A stretch of DNA of 64,000 nt from Diacronema lutheri (GCA_019448385.1 JAGTXO010000001.1:682001-746000), one strand, 5' to 3'; shown: positions 19,601-31,154, numbered from the stretch's first letter. Made by a program: numbers and translations. The notes: generated by a model from the letters alone, not told the origin.

Positions 19601-22600
19601 GGCCGCTCGATTCGGTCGCGCCTGGCGCCGTCCGCTGCGCCGCGCGCGCTGCCGCCCTCGCGCTGCGCACCGTCGGCATTCGCATCGCACGCGGGCGCCT
19701 CGGCGGCGGCCATTCGACCGAGCTCAACGCTGAGCGCGTCGGCAACGAGCGCGGACGTCGCATCGTCGCCAATCGCGGCCGCGTGCCACTGCAGCCACAT
19801 GCGCTCAAAGGAGGTACAAAGCACTGACTGCAGCGTGCGGTGCGCGCCGTCGCTCGAGCCCGAGACGCCGTGCGGCGCGGCGCGCGTGCGAGGCGCGCGC
19901 GGCGCGAATGGCGCACGCGCGGCGCGCTCGCGCTCGTCGATCGCGTCAAGCCACCGCTCAAAGTCCGAGACGACGGGGGGCCGCGCGTGCGTCGAAACCG
20001 TGCCAACCAGGTTGTCGTCGCGCTCGTCGTCCGACCCGGAGGCGGAGAGCCAGCCAGCGCCCGCCGAGGCCGCGCTGACGATCGCGCGCGCGTCCTCCTT
20101 CCACCGTTTGGCCTTGAGCTGCAGCTCGGCGCAGTACATGCGCCTGCGGTTGGCGCGATTCGAGGCGACGTGCGAGAGCGTCTGCGCGCACAGCCGCGCG
20201 GCGGGCGCGCAGCCGGCGGGCGGCTCGTCGAGCAGGCGCGTGAGCGTCCACATGCCGTGCGTCGCGAGCCAGCGCTGCGTCTCCGCCTCGGCCGACAGGT
20301 TGACGAGCGCGCCGAGCGCCTCGGGCAGCAGCGCGCGCACGTCGACCGCCGCGCGCGCCGCGTCGCGCCGCGCCACGGCCTCCTCGAGCAGCGCCTGCGC
20401 CGCGAGCAGCTTCTCGGAGCACAAGGGCGTCGGCAGCACGTCCGCGAGCTCGCCTTCCGCGCGTGACACACCCGCGCACGCCGCCTGCAGCTCGAGCGTC
20501 GCCGCGTCGAGCGGCGCCTCGCCGCGCGCGTCGCGCTGCTCGTCGTGCGCGTGCGCCGCGGCCGAGTCGCGCACCGCCTGCAACAGCGCGGCCGTGCCGC
20601 CGAGGCGCAGGATGAGTCGACGGCGCTGGCCGCGCGAGATGCGCGCGAGCGCGCGTGCGCCGATCCGGCGAAGGTCGGGCCGGTCCGTCGAGCCGACGAG
20701 CATGATGAGCGCGCGCTCCTCGACGTCGCCGAGCGCGTCCTTGAATCGGCCGTCCGCGCGCAGCGCGCCGAGCGCGCGCGCGGCCGCGCGCCGCTCGCGC
20801 GGCTGGCGGAGCTGGTCGGACGCGACCGATGCGAGGAGGAGGTGCACGTCCGCGTCGACGGCGTCCAGCGCCGTCGCGCGGTGGCCGCACAGCGCGGCGA
20901 GCGCGAGCGTCGCGGCTGCGCGCACGCGCGCGTCGACGCACGCGTGCGCCGTCGCCGCGAGCGCGCACGGCGGCTCGTGCGCGGCGGCGAGCTGCTGCAG
21001 CAGAGCGAGGTCCTTGGGCGCGTCGCACAGCGCAAGCGCCGACGGCACGAAGTAGGCGCACGCGCACGCCGCCCACGCCGACCAGTTCACGCACAGCGCC
21101 GCCCACGAGGAGGCGGGCGAGTGACCGCCGCTGCCGGGCGCATGCCGGCGCACGACGGCGAGCAGCCGCGGCACAGCGCCGCAACGCGTCACAAGCTCCG
21201 CCGCGCGCTCGCTCCGCACGAACGCCCAGAGCGCGCACGCGCCGTACGCGCAGGCACCATCGTCCGGCCGGAGCAGCCGTGCGAGCGAACGGACAACGAC
21301 CTCGTTCAGCTCGCCGCGCCACACGTGCGCGCGCGGCGGGCGCGCCGCGTGCGCCGCCGCGTCTGCCGCGCGCGCCGCCTCGGCCGCCGCTGTCGTCGCC
21401 GCCGCCACCGCCGCCGCCTCCTCCTCGCTGAGCATCGGCTTGGCTGAGACCGCGGCGGCGGCGGCAGGCGCGTCGGCGGCGGGTGCGTTGGCTGACGCGC
21501 CATCCGCGCTGTGCTCGGCGATGGCGACCGTGCGCTTCTCAGCCGGCGGCGGCGCGATCAGCGCGGGCAGCGCGACGAAGCTCGCGAGCGCGGACGCCAC
21601 GTTGAGATAGAGCATGGCTTCCGACGCGCTCGCGGGAGGCGCGCGCGCGCTCCCGCCGAGGGCACGCGCCGTCTCGACCTCGAGGAGTTCGAGAAGCCGC
21701 GCGAGCCGGTCGGCGGCGCCAGCCTCGCCAAGCTGGCCATGCTGATGCGGCTGCATCGCCCATTGCGCGAGCTGTGCCGCGCAGCCATCCGCAAGCCTGC
21801 TCCAATGCTCGTCCAGCCGCAGCACCGACGCACTGTCCTGCTCCACCCCGCCGTCGTCGCGCGCGCGGCCGTCGTCGGCGCCGCCGTCGACACGCTCCGG
21901 CTCGTTGCCGAGCGCGCGCGGCGCGTCCGCCTCGACGGCCGCTTCTGCGTCCGCGCCTTGGTCGCTCCGACCCATCGCCGCCTCGAGCACGGCGAGGGAG
22001 GTGGTGCAGAGTGGCAGGTGCGTTTCGTCAGGCAGCACATTGGCGAGGAGGCCGGCGGCGATCTGGGAGCTGCGGTACGTCCAGCGCACGTTGTGCTCCG
22101 CGTCCGCGTCCGCGTCCGCCATCGCCGCGTCCGCGTCCGCGTCTGCAGGCCCGGCCGCGCCCGCCGCACCATCGCCGGCCTGCGCGTCAAACTCGGGCGC
22201 GCTCGCGGGCGCGGCGCCGTGCGCAGCGGATTCGGCGGGCGTCTCGACGATGGCGCCCGACCGCCCGCTCGTCGCGCGCCCAGTCGATTGGTCCAGCTGC
22301 GCGCTACCCGCCACGCCAAGGCCAGCGCCACGGGCGGGCGACGCTGGCGTGTCCACCGCCGGCGTGGCGGCCAGCGCCGCGCCGGCGAGCGCAGCCGCGT
22401 CGGCGGCTGCGCCGGCCGGCAAAGCGCCGGCAAGGGGCGCGCGCGACTTTGGCGGGAAGTGCGTGCCGGCGAGCACGCAGCCGATCAGCCATTCGAGCAA
22501 TCGATCGGCCTCTGGCACCGCGAGCGGCGCGCCGCGCGCACGATGCATGCTGGCCACCGCCCATGCAGCGCAGAGCAGCGCCTCGAGGAGGGACGTGTCC

Positions 22601-24537
22601 ACAAAAGAGGGCAGGCCCTCCTGCGCAGAGCCGATCGCAACGGCAGCCGCGCCTATCGGCTCGGCTGCGGGGCTACGCCGCGCCATGCTCGCCTTGCGAG
22701 CGGGCGCCTCGCGCGCGCGCCGCGCTTGGACGCTCGCGCGCGCGCGCGCGCCCCCGCGCGCCTGTCCGCCCAGCCCGACGGCCGCGGTAAGGCGCGCGCC
22801 CGTCGCCGTTGCGCTCGGCAACGTGGACGGCGGGCGCCGCGGCACGGCCGTGCCGCCCGCGCCGCCCGCGCCGCCCATCCGCACGCGCGGCGCTGCACCG
22901 ACGCGCGTGGCAGGCGCGCGCGCGGCTGCGCTCGGACAGCGTGCGCCGGCCGGCGTACGCTCGGGCGGCGCGCGCGCAATCGCCTGCACCGCCGCGCCCA
23001 CGTCAAGCGTAAGCAGCAGCGCGGCGATGCGGTGGAGCAGCGCGGGCTCGACGCGCTCCGCGAGCAGCGCATGTCCGCTCGCATGCCGACAGAAGCGCAA
23101 AGCCCAGCCGAGCGCGGACGCAGCGGACGCGCGCACGGCCATCGTTGCGCCCACGTCCTCGGCGAGCGCAAGCAAAGGCGCGCAGCCACCGTCGCTCACA
23201 AAGCCGGCGCACGCCACGGGTGAGTGGCGGAAGGAGGCTGCGAGGACGGCAGCCGCACACCGCCGCACATCCTGCACGGACAACTCGAGCAGCTCGAGCA
23301 CGTGCGCGTCCCCGTCGAGCCGCGCGTGCTCGGCAAGCGCGAGTGGACTGCGCAAGAGGAGCGCGAGAAGCATCAGCATCTCGTCGAGCTCGTCCGGTAC
23401 GACTGGGTCCTCCACGAGGTCCTCTTTCTCCTCGGCGGTCGGCTCGAGGATGCGCTGTAGCGAGGCCTGTGCAGACATCGCCTCCGCCAAAGGCGCGGGC
23501 CCCACGTCCGCGCCCGGCGGCGCGCCGGCCGATTGCGCTGCCATCGTCGCATCGACCGCGAGCAGCGCGGCCGAGCGCGCGCCGGCGGCGGCCGCCTCTG
23601 CTTCGGCTGTGGCCTGCACGGCGGCGGCCGAGCGCTCGCCGCGCTCGCGCTCGATGAAGTCCTCGAAGTGCGCGTGCAGCACGCGCACGAGCTCCTCGAT
23701 CGGCAACGCGCCCGCGCCGGCCGACGAGTCGTGCAGCGCCATCTCCGTCTCGGCGAACATGGCGAGCGTCGCTGCGCACCGCTTGCGCAGTGTGCGCGAG
23801 TGGGGCGACGCGAGGCCGGCGAGGAGGAGCGGCAGCACGTCGGCGAGCGCCTCGTGGTTGTCCACGCGGCACGCGAGCTCCCACGCACCGTGCGCCGCGA
23901 GTTCGGCACGCTCGCCTTGCAGCAGCAGGCCAGCGCGGATGCGCGCGACGTGGGCGTTGCGAAGGTCGACGAGCCGGTCTTGGCCGAGCTCGTCGTACTC
24001 GGCGAGCTGTCGGCGCAACTCGTCACTGTTGGTGATGCGGCCGCCGCCAAAATGGTCGGGCAACCGGTACTCGCTGAAGTGCGGGTTGCGCGCCGTGTTC
24101 CACCCGATCATGGCGACAAGCTTGTCGCGCGAGATGGCAAATATGTCCGCGCGCCGCTCGTCGCCCGAGAAGGCGAGCATCGTCACGCCATCACGGCCGG
24201 CGACGGCGATCTGCATCTCAAAAGCGCCCTCCGCCATACGACGCTCTTTCTCGCGCGCCACGTGCCGACTCATCGTCATGTCTGCGCTCCGCTTGGCGAC
24301 GCTGCCCCACACGCCGGCGCGCGCCGCTGGCGCCGCGCCGAGCCCAGCGCGGAGCGGGTCCGCGTCGCGCCGGGCGGCGGCGGCCTTGGCACGCACCTCG
24401 AGCGAAGCAAAGCGGATGGCCACGCGGTGCAGCGGCGTCATGCCCATCGCCGTGGCGGCCGCGAGCATCCGCCCTACCCCCGTGGAACCCCCACCCCCGG
24501 CCCGCCCCTTCTCGTCTGTCGCCTTCGCCGTGGCCAT
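16611..24537 (-). CDS. Giant Armadillo-repeat protein with C-terminal EF-hand-like region
   Basis: Exons 24537-17662, 17557-17351 and 17183-16611 give 2551 residues. The N-terminal two thirds are Ala/Leu-rich helical repeats of Armadillo/HEAT type (LADVLPLLLAGLAS, VRRCAAAVLAASFRH, VRASAASALGWALR), with acidic and Ala-Asp low-complexity linkers. A Ser/Arg/Pro-rich stretch follows, then a C-terminal region shared by large flagellar and oomycete proteins: FTYYCLRGSAYDNFVLSMNEY, CRIPEPESRFC, LREIYRVYSAS, MTFVDFLEALGRIA and GRIDRDGDGQV, the last an EF-hand-like loop. A flagellar scaffold role is plausible but inferred. Intron 2 (167 bp) carries a 24-G run and the 37-bp repeat. Start codon is 35 bp from the divergent TspO-like gene. 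Confidence 0.8.
17245..17281 (-). repeat. Introner-like 37-bp repeat, copy B
   Basis: Identical to 4841-4877 over 37 bases and next to a G run (17221-17244) in the same orientation. It lies inside intron 2 of the Armadillo gene (17350-17184), in the 3' half before the acceptor. On the sense strand it is a pyrimidine-rich stretch leading into poly-C. Confidence 0.75.
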
Positions 24538-24572
24538 CGTGCATGTAACCGCGTTCGCGCTTCCGGAACTGA
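24538..24572. promoter_or_regulatory. 35-bp divergent start-to-start spacer
   Basis: The start codons of the Armadillo gene and the TspO-like gene are separated by 35 bp. Promoter elements and both 5' leaders must overlap the neighbouring coding sequences unless the true starts are internal (for example Met at 24588). Confidence 0.4.
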
Positions 24573-25514
24573 ATGCCTGGCTCCCCGATGAAGTGCCGCA
24601 GCCTGCGTTGCCTCAGCCCCGTCGCCTTGCTGCGGGCGATGCGCGACGCCGTGCGCCGCCGGCGCTGCAGCGAGCCGCCGCCGCCGACCGCGCACCTGCT
24701 CGGCTTCGGCTTCACGGCCTACGCGGGCGCCGACGCGGGTGCCTTCCTGGCACAAACGTTTGTCGTGTTTGCCGCCAACGCCGGCCTTTTCGGCGGCAAG
24801 CCCAACAAGCAGATCAGCGCCGAGTACAAGACGCTGGTCACGCCCGCCGGCTGGGCGTTCTCCATCTGGCCGCTCATCTACCTGTGCGAGCTTGCGGCTG
24901 TGGCATTCATCAACCTGGCGCCCGCGTCGAACCGCCTGGCCGCCTTCTCTGCGCCGTGGCTCGCGGCCAACGCGCTGCAGGCGCTCTGGGCCCTCGCGTT
25001 CGCGCACGAGCGCCTCTTCCTCGCCGCATGCCTCCTGACGGGCATCGCCCTTGCGCTTTGCGACGCGGTGCGTGTGCTGGCGGCCGGTGGTGTGGACGGG
25101 TTTGAACGGCTGCTCGTCCTCCTGCCCGTCACGCTGCACGCCGGCTGGGTGTGCGCTGCGGCACTCGTCGGCTGGAACGTGGCGCTCGTCGCGCAGAGCG
25201 CGCCCGCCGGGCTGCAGGTGAGCTTTGCGTTCCTCACGCTGCATGCCGCGCTCGGCCTCGCGCTCGGATCCTTGTGCGTGCCGCTCGGCGCCGGCGCCTC
25301 GTCGGTGGCGCCCGCGCCGTTCGCGCTCGCCATCGCGTGGGCGCTCGCCGCCATCGGCTTCGAGGCCGACCGTCAGGAGGACATTCGCCTCGCCTGGCCG
25401 CTGCGGCGCGCGCTCTACCACACGGCGACCGCGTCGTCTGCCGTCATCGTGTGCGCAACCGTCGGAGCGGAGGTGCATGCATGGCTGTCCGTGCCACTCA
25501 GACTGGAGGCTTGA
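24573..25514 (+). CDS. TspO/MBR-related membrane protein
   Basis: 313 residues, single exon, about seven hydrophobic segments. The signature PAGWAFSIWPLIYL matches the TspO/peripheral benzodiazepine receptor family, which binds tetrapyrroles and is linked to stress signalling in mitochondria, plastids or ER. Classical TspO has five helices in about 160 residues; this longer form has an N-terminal extension and extra helices (FALAIAWALAAIGFEA; SSAVIVCATVGAEV), so it belongs to a divergent branch. An Arg-rich N-terminus (MRDAVRRRRC) could be an organellar signal. Met at 24588 is an alternative start. Confidence 0.7.
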   Translation: MPGSPMKCRSLRCLSPVALLRAMRDAVRRRRCSEPPPPTAHLLGFGFTAYAGADAGAFLAQTFVVFAANAGLFGGKPNKQISAEYKTLVTPAGWAFSIWPLIYLCELAAVAFINLAPASNRLAAFSAPWLAANALQALWALAFAHERLFLAACLLTGIALALCDAVRVLAAGGVDGFERLLVLLPVTLHAGWVCAAALVGWNVALVAQSAPAGLQVSFAFLTLHAALGLALGSLCVPLGAGASSVAPAPFALAIAWALAAIGFEADRQEDIRLAWPLRRALYHTATASSAVIVCATVGAEVHAWLSVPLRLEA

Positions 25515-25554
25515 AAGGAGCGCGCGCACAACCAAGTGGCGCATGGTCACGGCG

Positions 25555-28500
25555 CTACAGGATCTCCTCGTCCGAAAGGTCGGCAATCGGCAGGTCAAAC
25601 GCCGCCACGTTCGGCGCCAAGCGTTGACCAGCGCCAAACACGGACGCCTGCGGCCTCGCAGCGCCGCTCGACGGATCCGGTTGGCCGCCCGCGGCCACCG
25701 CCGGCTTACCCGCCGCGACTGGCGGCGCGCGGGTCGCGGCGCTGGGCTCCACCTCTCGCGACGCGAACGCAGCCGTCGCGTCGGGCACACCGCCGAACGG
25801 GTCGGGGACGGCGGGCGGCCGCTTGTAGCTCAGGATGTCTGCGGGGTCGGGCACGGCGCCGAACGGGTCGGAGACGGGCGGTCGCTTGCCCTGCATCAGC
25901 TCGTTGGGCGCGGGCGCCTTTGCGAACGGGTCTGCAACCGGCAGTCGCCTGGGCGGCGCGAAGAGGTCGTCGATGCTCGTGGGGCCGCTCGACAGACCGC
26001 CCTCTCCCGCGCGCCGGCGCCCCTTGTGGTGCGCGCTCGCGCCCACGCCGAGGCCATCCGCACCGCCACCCGCCGCCGAACCGCCGCCATCCGCTGCCGG
26101 CTGCGCAAGTGTCAGCCACACTTTGCCACTGGCCGCAGACCCCAGAGGAGCGATGACCGGCGTGCCACCCGGCTCGAGGCCGGGAGCCGTGCCCAGCGCC
26201 GGCGCTGCCGATCCCGCCAGCGCCGGCTGCTGCGGGCCGCGCGCCGCGTGCTCGGTGGCGCCGCCCTGGGGCTCGGGCGTCTCGCGGCGCGACGGGCGCA
26301 CCGGCATCGCGACGGCCGGCTGCAGCTGCGCGACGGGCGCGCCGAGCGCGAGGAGAGGCGGTACGGTGGGTGCGGGCAAGGCGGCGGGCGCATCCGGGGA
26401 GTCGAGCATTCGTCTCCGCCCCTGCCGCCTGCCACCAGCCGGCGCCTCGGCCACGCCACTCGCATCCGCTTGTGAGTGTGTACACGTCGCCGAGGGCAAT
26501 AGCAGAGCGCCGCGCGCGCCACTTGCGTGCGCCGGCTCCGCGACGGTTCCCGAAGCGCGCCGCCCTGCAATCGGCTCAGCGTGCAGCGCATCGGCTGCGT
26601 CTGCGCTCAGCGACGCCCCTCCCGTCCCCTCGCCTCCACCGAGCAGCAGCCTGTTGGGCCTGAATAGGCTGGGCGTCGAGCCAGTCGCTGCACACGGGGG
26701 CGCAGCGGCCGTGCCGGCGTGCGGAGCGAGCCACACGGGCGGCTGCGCGTGCGGCCCGGCGGCCGCGCATGCGCTCGTCGACGCGGCCGGCGGCGACAGC
26801 GCGCAGCCGGGCGCCGGCTGCGCGCTCGGCGCAGGCACGCCCCCACTCAAGCTGGTCGCCGGCGCGGTGGGCGCGGTGGGCGCGGCGGCGAACGTGGCGC
26901 ACGCGCCGCTTGTCGGCATAGCAGTGACGGCGCCAGTAGCCGTCACTGCAGTGACGGCTACACCAGTAGCCGTCACTGCTCCTCCGGGCGTGGCGATGCT
27001 CACGAAGCCGCTTGCCCATGGCTTCTCCTTGCTCTTCTTGCCGCCCTTGCCCGCAAAGGGGTTGATCACGGACGGCGCGGGCGCTGCGGGCTCGGGTACG
27101 GGCTCGGGTACGGGCTCGGGCGCGACGGCTGCAGCGTGCGGCGCAGGCGCGACTGCGCCATGCGCTCCGCCGTGCGCTGCGCCCGCTGCGCTCTCCGCGC
27201 CAGCCACACCAGCCGCACGCTCGTCAGGTGGAATGGGCTGCGGCACGCCCGGCTGCCCGGCTGGCGTCGAAGTGCGCCTGCGGTACGTGAGCTGAATGAT
27301 GGCGGCGGCGCTCTCTGCAGCGTACTCGTGCAGCTCGGGGTCGGCAGCCCGTTGAGGGCTCGCGCCGGCCGCCTTGGCGTGCGGCGGTGTCGCGCTGACC
27401 GAGCTGGGCGCCGGCGCGTGCGGCGACGGGCGCGACGCGGCCGCGCTCGCGGCCGAAGCGACGGCCGGCCGGGCAGGCGTCTGGGCGGACATCTCCATCG
27501 ACTCGTTCCGTTGACCGAGCCTGTCGGAGTTCTCATCAATAAGCTGCTGCTTCGCCTGGTGCAGGACCGAGAGGGTACGCATCCGGCGCGCGCGCGCGGC
27601 GCGCGGCGCGAAGCGCGCGCGTGAGCTCCTTGGGGGCGCGCGCTCGACGGCGCCGCGGGCGTGAGCGGCGCATCGCACGCACCGCGAGCTGGGCGAGAAG
27701 GCGCTCCTTCTCCTTGCGCACGGCCGCCAGATCGACGAGCGCGTCCCTCGCCTTGATCTTGACGCGCTTCTCGTCTGCCGAGCGCTCCGTGCGCGTGGCC
27801 GCGAGCCGCTTCTCGAGCGACGCCACCTCTGCACGCTCGGCGGCCAGCTCGGCATCGTCGTCGGGCCCGCCATCGTGCGTGTCGACGTGGCCAGCCTGCA
27901 CGCGCTTCTCCATGCGCTTCACGCGCTCCTGCGCGGCGGCAGCCACACGGCGCGCGGCGTTCGCCCGGCGCGCGCGGGTGCGACCAGAAGGTTGGCAACG
28001 GCACGCGCATGCGGAGGCGCGCGCGGCGCTCGGCGACGCGCGCAGCGCGCGAGCGGCGCGCGCAGGCGGTGCGCGCGCGCCGCGCGTCACCTGCTCGGCC
28101 TTGAGCTCGCGCCGCAGCCGATCGGCGCGCATCGACGCCTGCGCGTACTCCTTTTGCAGCTGCTGCCTGCGCAGGTCGTCGATGCGCTGGAGCTTCTGGT
28201 ACTTTTTGATGCGGACGCTGAGCGTCGCGTGCTCCTCGGAGATGGCGCGCTGCTCGTCGAGCTCGGCCTCGTCCTCGGCGGGCTGCAGCTGGTGGAGCTG
28301 CCGCTCGAGGAGGCGGTTTTCCGTTTGCAACACCTCGTGTTCCTTGCTCTTCTCCGCAACGAGGTTGTGCAGCCGCGAGATGTTCTCGTCGTGCACGGCT
28401 GCTTCGAGCTGCACGCGCATCCGCGAGATCTCGCGCTTGAGGCGGGCAGACTCCTTGTCGATCCGGCGAAGCTCCTCGCGCGCCACGCGCCCTCGGCTAT

Positions 28501-28727
28501 CCGGCCGCGTGGCCGCGTGCATCGTGCCCACGTGCCTAGCCTCATTGAGCGCTTGCTTGGCTTGCGCGAGCTGCGCGAGCGGAGAATGCGCCACGCAACC
28601 GCGTTAGAGGCGGGCCGAGCGGACAGCGCGGAGGAAAAGAAGGGGGGAGGGATGAGGCTGCGGGCGCGCGGCTGACCTGCTGGAGCAGCTGCTCGTGCTC
28701 GGCGCGCATCGCGCGCAGCGAGGCCAT
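25555..28727 (-). CDS. Coiled-coil protein with endocytic DPF/NPF motifs
   Basis: Exons 28727-28677, 28570-28091, 27928-27683 and 27555-25555 give 925 residues. The N-terminal 315 residues are heptad-rich coiled coil (ESARLKREISRMRVQLEAA, EVLQTENRLLERQLHQL). The rest is disordered and Ala/Pro-rich. It contains one NPF (INPFAGKGGKK) and three DPF motifs (VADPFAKAP, VSDPFGAVPD, VPDPFGGVPD), the short motifs that bind EH domains and the AP-2 appendage. The end is SDLSDEEIL-like (DLSDEEIL), acidic. A role as an endocytic or trafficking scaffold is inferred; no EH, ENTH or ANTH domain is present. All introns are GT-AG. Exon 4 was placed at ccag|gcgaag to keep frame. I do not recognise an orthologue. 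Confidence 0.65.
26921..26979. repeat. Two tandem perfect hairpins inside a coding exon
   Basis: Hairpin 1 has 11-nt arms 26921-26931 and 26939-26949 (gcagtgacggc). Hairpin 2 has 14-nt arms 26948-26961 and 26966-26979 (gcagtgacggctac) with a 4-nt loop. The frame stays open, encoding an Ala/Thr/Val repeat. Looks like a small palindromic insertion tolerated in a disordered region. Confidence 0.75.
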
Positions 28728-28869
28728 CCGCGCCGCCAGCGCCGCCGCGCTACGCCCAGCCGGATCTCAACGGAAACCAATGGCGGCCCCCTTGTTAAAC
28801 TTGTTTTTGAAAAAAGGGCGGCGGTCTCACGCATTTGCTTTCTGGCCCCCGACGCCTTGGGTGACAGGG

Positions 28870-29703
28870 ATGCTCGCGCTGCGCCTCTCCACGCGGGGCT
28901 GCCGCGGCTTCGCGCCGCTGCTCGCGCGCGCGCAATCGACGGCGGTGACGGCGACGGTGAAGGCAACGGAGAACAGCCTGCCTCTCCCGCACGAGAAGTA
29001 CACCGACAGCACGCCGTGGGACAAGCACCAGGAGTACATCCGGCACGGCGAGCCCAACATGCGCACGTACAACTACATGCTCATGGGCGGCGCGCGCCTG
29101 ATGGGCGCGTCAATGTCGCGCCTACTGCTCATCAAGTTCCTTGCGCAGATGAACCCGTCCGCCGACGTCCTCGCCCTCGCGAACGTCGAGGTCGACGTTT
29201 CGAACCTCGAGGTCGGCAAGTCGATGACTGTCAAGTGGAGGGGCAAGCCCGTCTTCGTGCGCCGGCGCACGGAGGATGAGATCGCGGACGCGAACAACGT
29301 CAACATGAGCGAGCTGCGCGATCCGCAGACCGACGCCGACCGCGTGCGCTCTGGGCCCGAGTGGCTCGTGCTGCTCGGCGTCTGCACGCACCTCGGCTGC
29401 GTGCCGATCCCCAACGCCGGCGACTATGGCGGCTGGTTCTGCCCGTGCCACGGCTCGCACTACGACATCTCGGGGCGCATCCGCAAGGGCCCGGCGCCGT
29501 ACAACATGGAGGTATGCAGCGCATCGCTTGCTCGCAGGGTCGCAGGCCGCGGTCGCGTGCAACGGCGCGCGCGCGGGCCCCCGCCCATGACCCCCGCTTC
29601 CCTCGGCACGCGCAACGTGCGCGCATGCGCGCACCCTTGGCATGCCCGCGCGCAGGTGCCGCCGTACACGTTCATGGAAGAGGGCAAGCTCCTCGTCGGC
29701 TGA
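28870..29703 (+). CDS. UQCRFS1: Mitochondrial Rieske iron-sulfur protein (complex III)
   Basis: Catalytic 2Fe-2S subunit of the cytochrome bc1 complex. Exons 28870-29511 and 29656-29703 give 229 residues. The N-terminus (MLALRLSTRGCRGF) is an Arg-rich mitochondrial presequence; an upstream in-frame ATG at 28780 is less likely. The hinge and single membrane helix follow (NYMLMGGARLMGASMSRLLL). Cluster ligands are in CTHLGC and CPCHGSH, with SGRIRKGPAP after them. The intron (GT-AG) falls just before the final PPYTFMEEGKLLVG. The 5' spacer to the coiled-coil gene holds a small AT-rich patch. Confidence 0.95.
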   Translation: MLALRLSTRGCRGFAPLLARAQSTAVTATVKATENSLPLPHEKYTDSTPWDKHQEYIRHGEPNMRTYNYMLMGGARLMGASMSRLLLIKFLAQMNPSADVLALANVEVDVSNLEVGKSMTVKWRGKPVFVRRRTEDEIADANNVNMSELRDPQTDADRVRSGPEWLVLLGVCTHLGCVPIPNAGDYGGWFCPCHGSHYDISGRIRKGPAPYNMEVCSASLARRVAGRGRVQRRARGPPPMTPASLGTRNVRACAHPWHARAQVPPYTFMEEGKLLVG

Positions 29704-29866
29704 AGACCCCGCCCTTGCCAGAGGGAAGGTTTGGGCGTTTTTGCGCCAAGTGCGCACCGCCGTTCAAAGTCGAAGTGCGGGGTCAAATGCCCGCAGCCGC
29801 AGCCGGCGTCTCGCGGCGCAGTTTGTGTCAACGATCGTCGTCAGATTCCATGCCTAAGTAGGTGTC

Positions 29867-31050
29867 TCACTCGTCAGTGAGGTACCGGGACATCAGCTCC
29901 TGCTTCCGCCTCTGCAGCACGGCCTTCTCGATCTCGGCGTCAGATGGCAGCGGCACGTGCGCGAGGAAGACCGCGCCAACCGCATCGCCCACTTCGGCCC
30001 CCGCGCCATCCACATCGACGCCGGTGGCTTGCTGCTCAGTCCTCCAACGCTCCAACGCCTCATCGCGCAACCGCTGCTCTGCCTGCGCCTCGAGCTCGAC
30101 GAGCACGCCATCGTCGTCATCTCGGTACCCGTAGTAGTCCGCGTCAAGCCCCTTTGCAATCTGTGCGCGCGTGCGCTTTGGGCGCATCGTCGGCTCCTTG
30201 ACGAAAAGCTCGCGCACGCCTGGCAGCTTCTTGGCGGCTCCGAAGTAACGGTACCCTCCGCCTTTGCCCGGCACCACCTCAAGCGACGTGTCATCATCGA
30301 GTTTAGGCGCGGACGTCTGCCGCGCGCAAAGCGGAGGGAACGAGCGGTGATGTGCGTGTGCGGGTCAGAAGGAAGGGGGGGCGGGGGGGGGGGGGGGGGG
30401 GGGGGGGGGGGCGGTGGCGGTAGGTTGTGCATGGGGCGAGCGGTACGAGCGAGGAGGCGCACGGCACGCCCGTCCTTGCATGGCCACGCGGCGTACCGCG
30501 TAGTCAGGCCCGCCGAGCTCCTTGATGCGCTTCTCCCAGTGGTACTTCTCGCGCAGCAGCTTGTTGATCTGGTCGTTCAAGTCACGGATCTTGTGCTCGG
30601 CCAGACCCTCTGCACTCGGCGCGCGCGCAATGCCCCGGCCACGTAGCGGGTGAGTCGAGGGGCCGTGCGCAATGGCGGGAGGGGGCGGCAGCCTGCGGGA
30701 GGCGGTCTGGACGTCGCAGCGGTGCGGCACACCGTTCTGAATGACGGATACCTTCTTGCCGACGTCTCGCACGATCTCCATTCGCCACTTCTCCGCCTCA
30801 CCGACCGAGTCGCATTCGGACGCAAGGTACGGCCGGGTCGCGCGCGGTCCTTGCTCCTCCTCGCGACGACCCGCGACCACGCGGTTGAGCACGTGCTGAA
30901 AACGCGCAGACAACGGCCGCGAGGCGGGCCACGCGCAGCCGATTGGGGCGTGAGAGGCGCGCTTCGATCGCAGCGTCCTGCCATCCATGCGGCGGCGCGT
31001 GCGCGTGCGCGGATGGCGCGTACCTGCGCCTTTTCGGTATTGCGCGCCAT
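29867..31050 (-). CDS. ISY1: Pre-mRNA splicing factor ISY1
   Basis: Spliceosomal NineTeen-complex-associated factor acting at the catalytic step. Exons 31050-31024, 30895-30733, 30609-30497 and 30316-29867 give 250 residues. MARNTEKAQ at the start, YLASECDSVGEAEKWR, KIRDLNDQINKLLREKYHWE, RIKELGGPDYA, GYRYFGAAKKLPGVRELF and YYGYRDDDDGVL follow ISY1 along its length. Four exons join without frame error. All donors are GT, and intron 3 carries a 29-G run (poly-C on the sense strand) before its acceptor. Divergent from the GDT1-type gene with 217 bp between starts. Confidence 0.94.
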
Positions 31051-31154
31051 GGAATTGGCTCAGGAATTCGAGAAGCGCGAGCGCGCGCGAGCGCGCGCCG
31101 CCCGAGGTGGTGCACGCGGCGGTGCTCGGCGTGCGACCGCGCGATGGCGGGCTG

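Noticed and set aside
22090-22150. Hexamer repeat (gtccgc)n as a minisatellite or CRISPR-like array
   Set aside because: It encodes an in-frame Asp-Ala repeat in the Armadillo protein. There are no spacers and no repeat-spacer periodicity.
21905-25105. A 1066-residue forward open frame opposite the Armadillo gene
   Set aside because: It is Ala/Ser-rich with no domain and mirrors the alanine codons of the reverse gene, whose Armadillo and C-terminal motifs are recognisable. High GC content makes such antisense frames common.
24573-25514. Recent bacterial transfer as the source of the TspO-like gene
   Set aside because: Base composition and context match neighbouring genes, and TspO-related proteins are widespread in eukaryotes. 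Nothing in the sequence shows a recent transfer.
25835-27295. 486-residue forward frame opposite the coiled-coil DPF/NPF gene
   Set aside because: Low complexity with no domain; the reverse strand has coiled coil, matching introns and short linear motifs.
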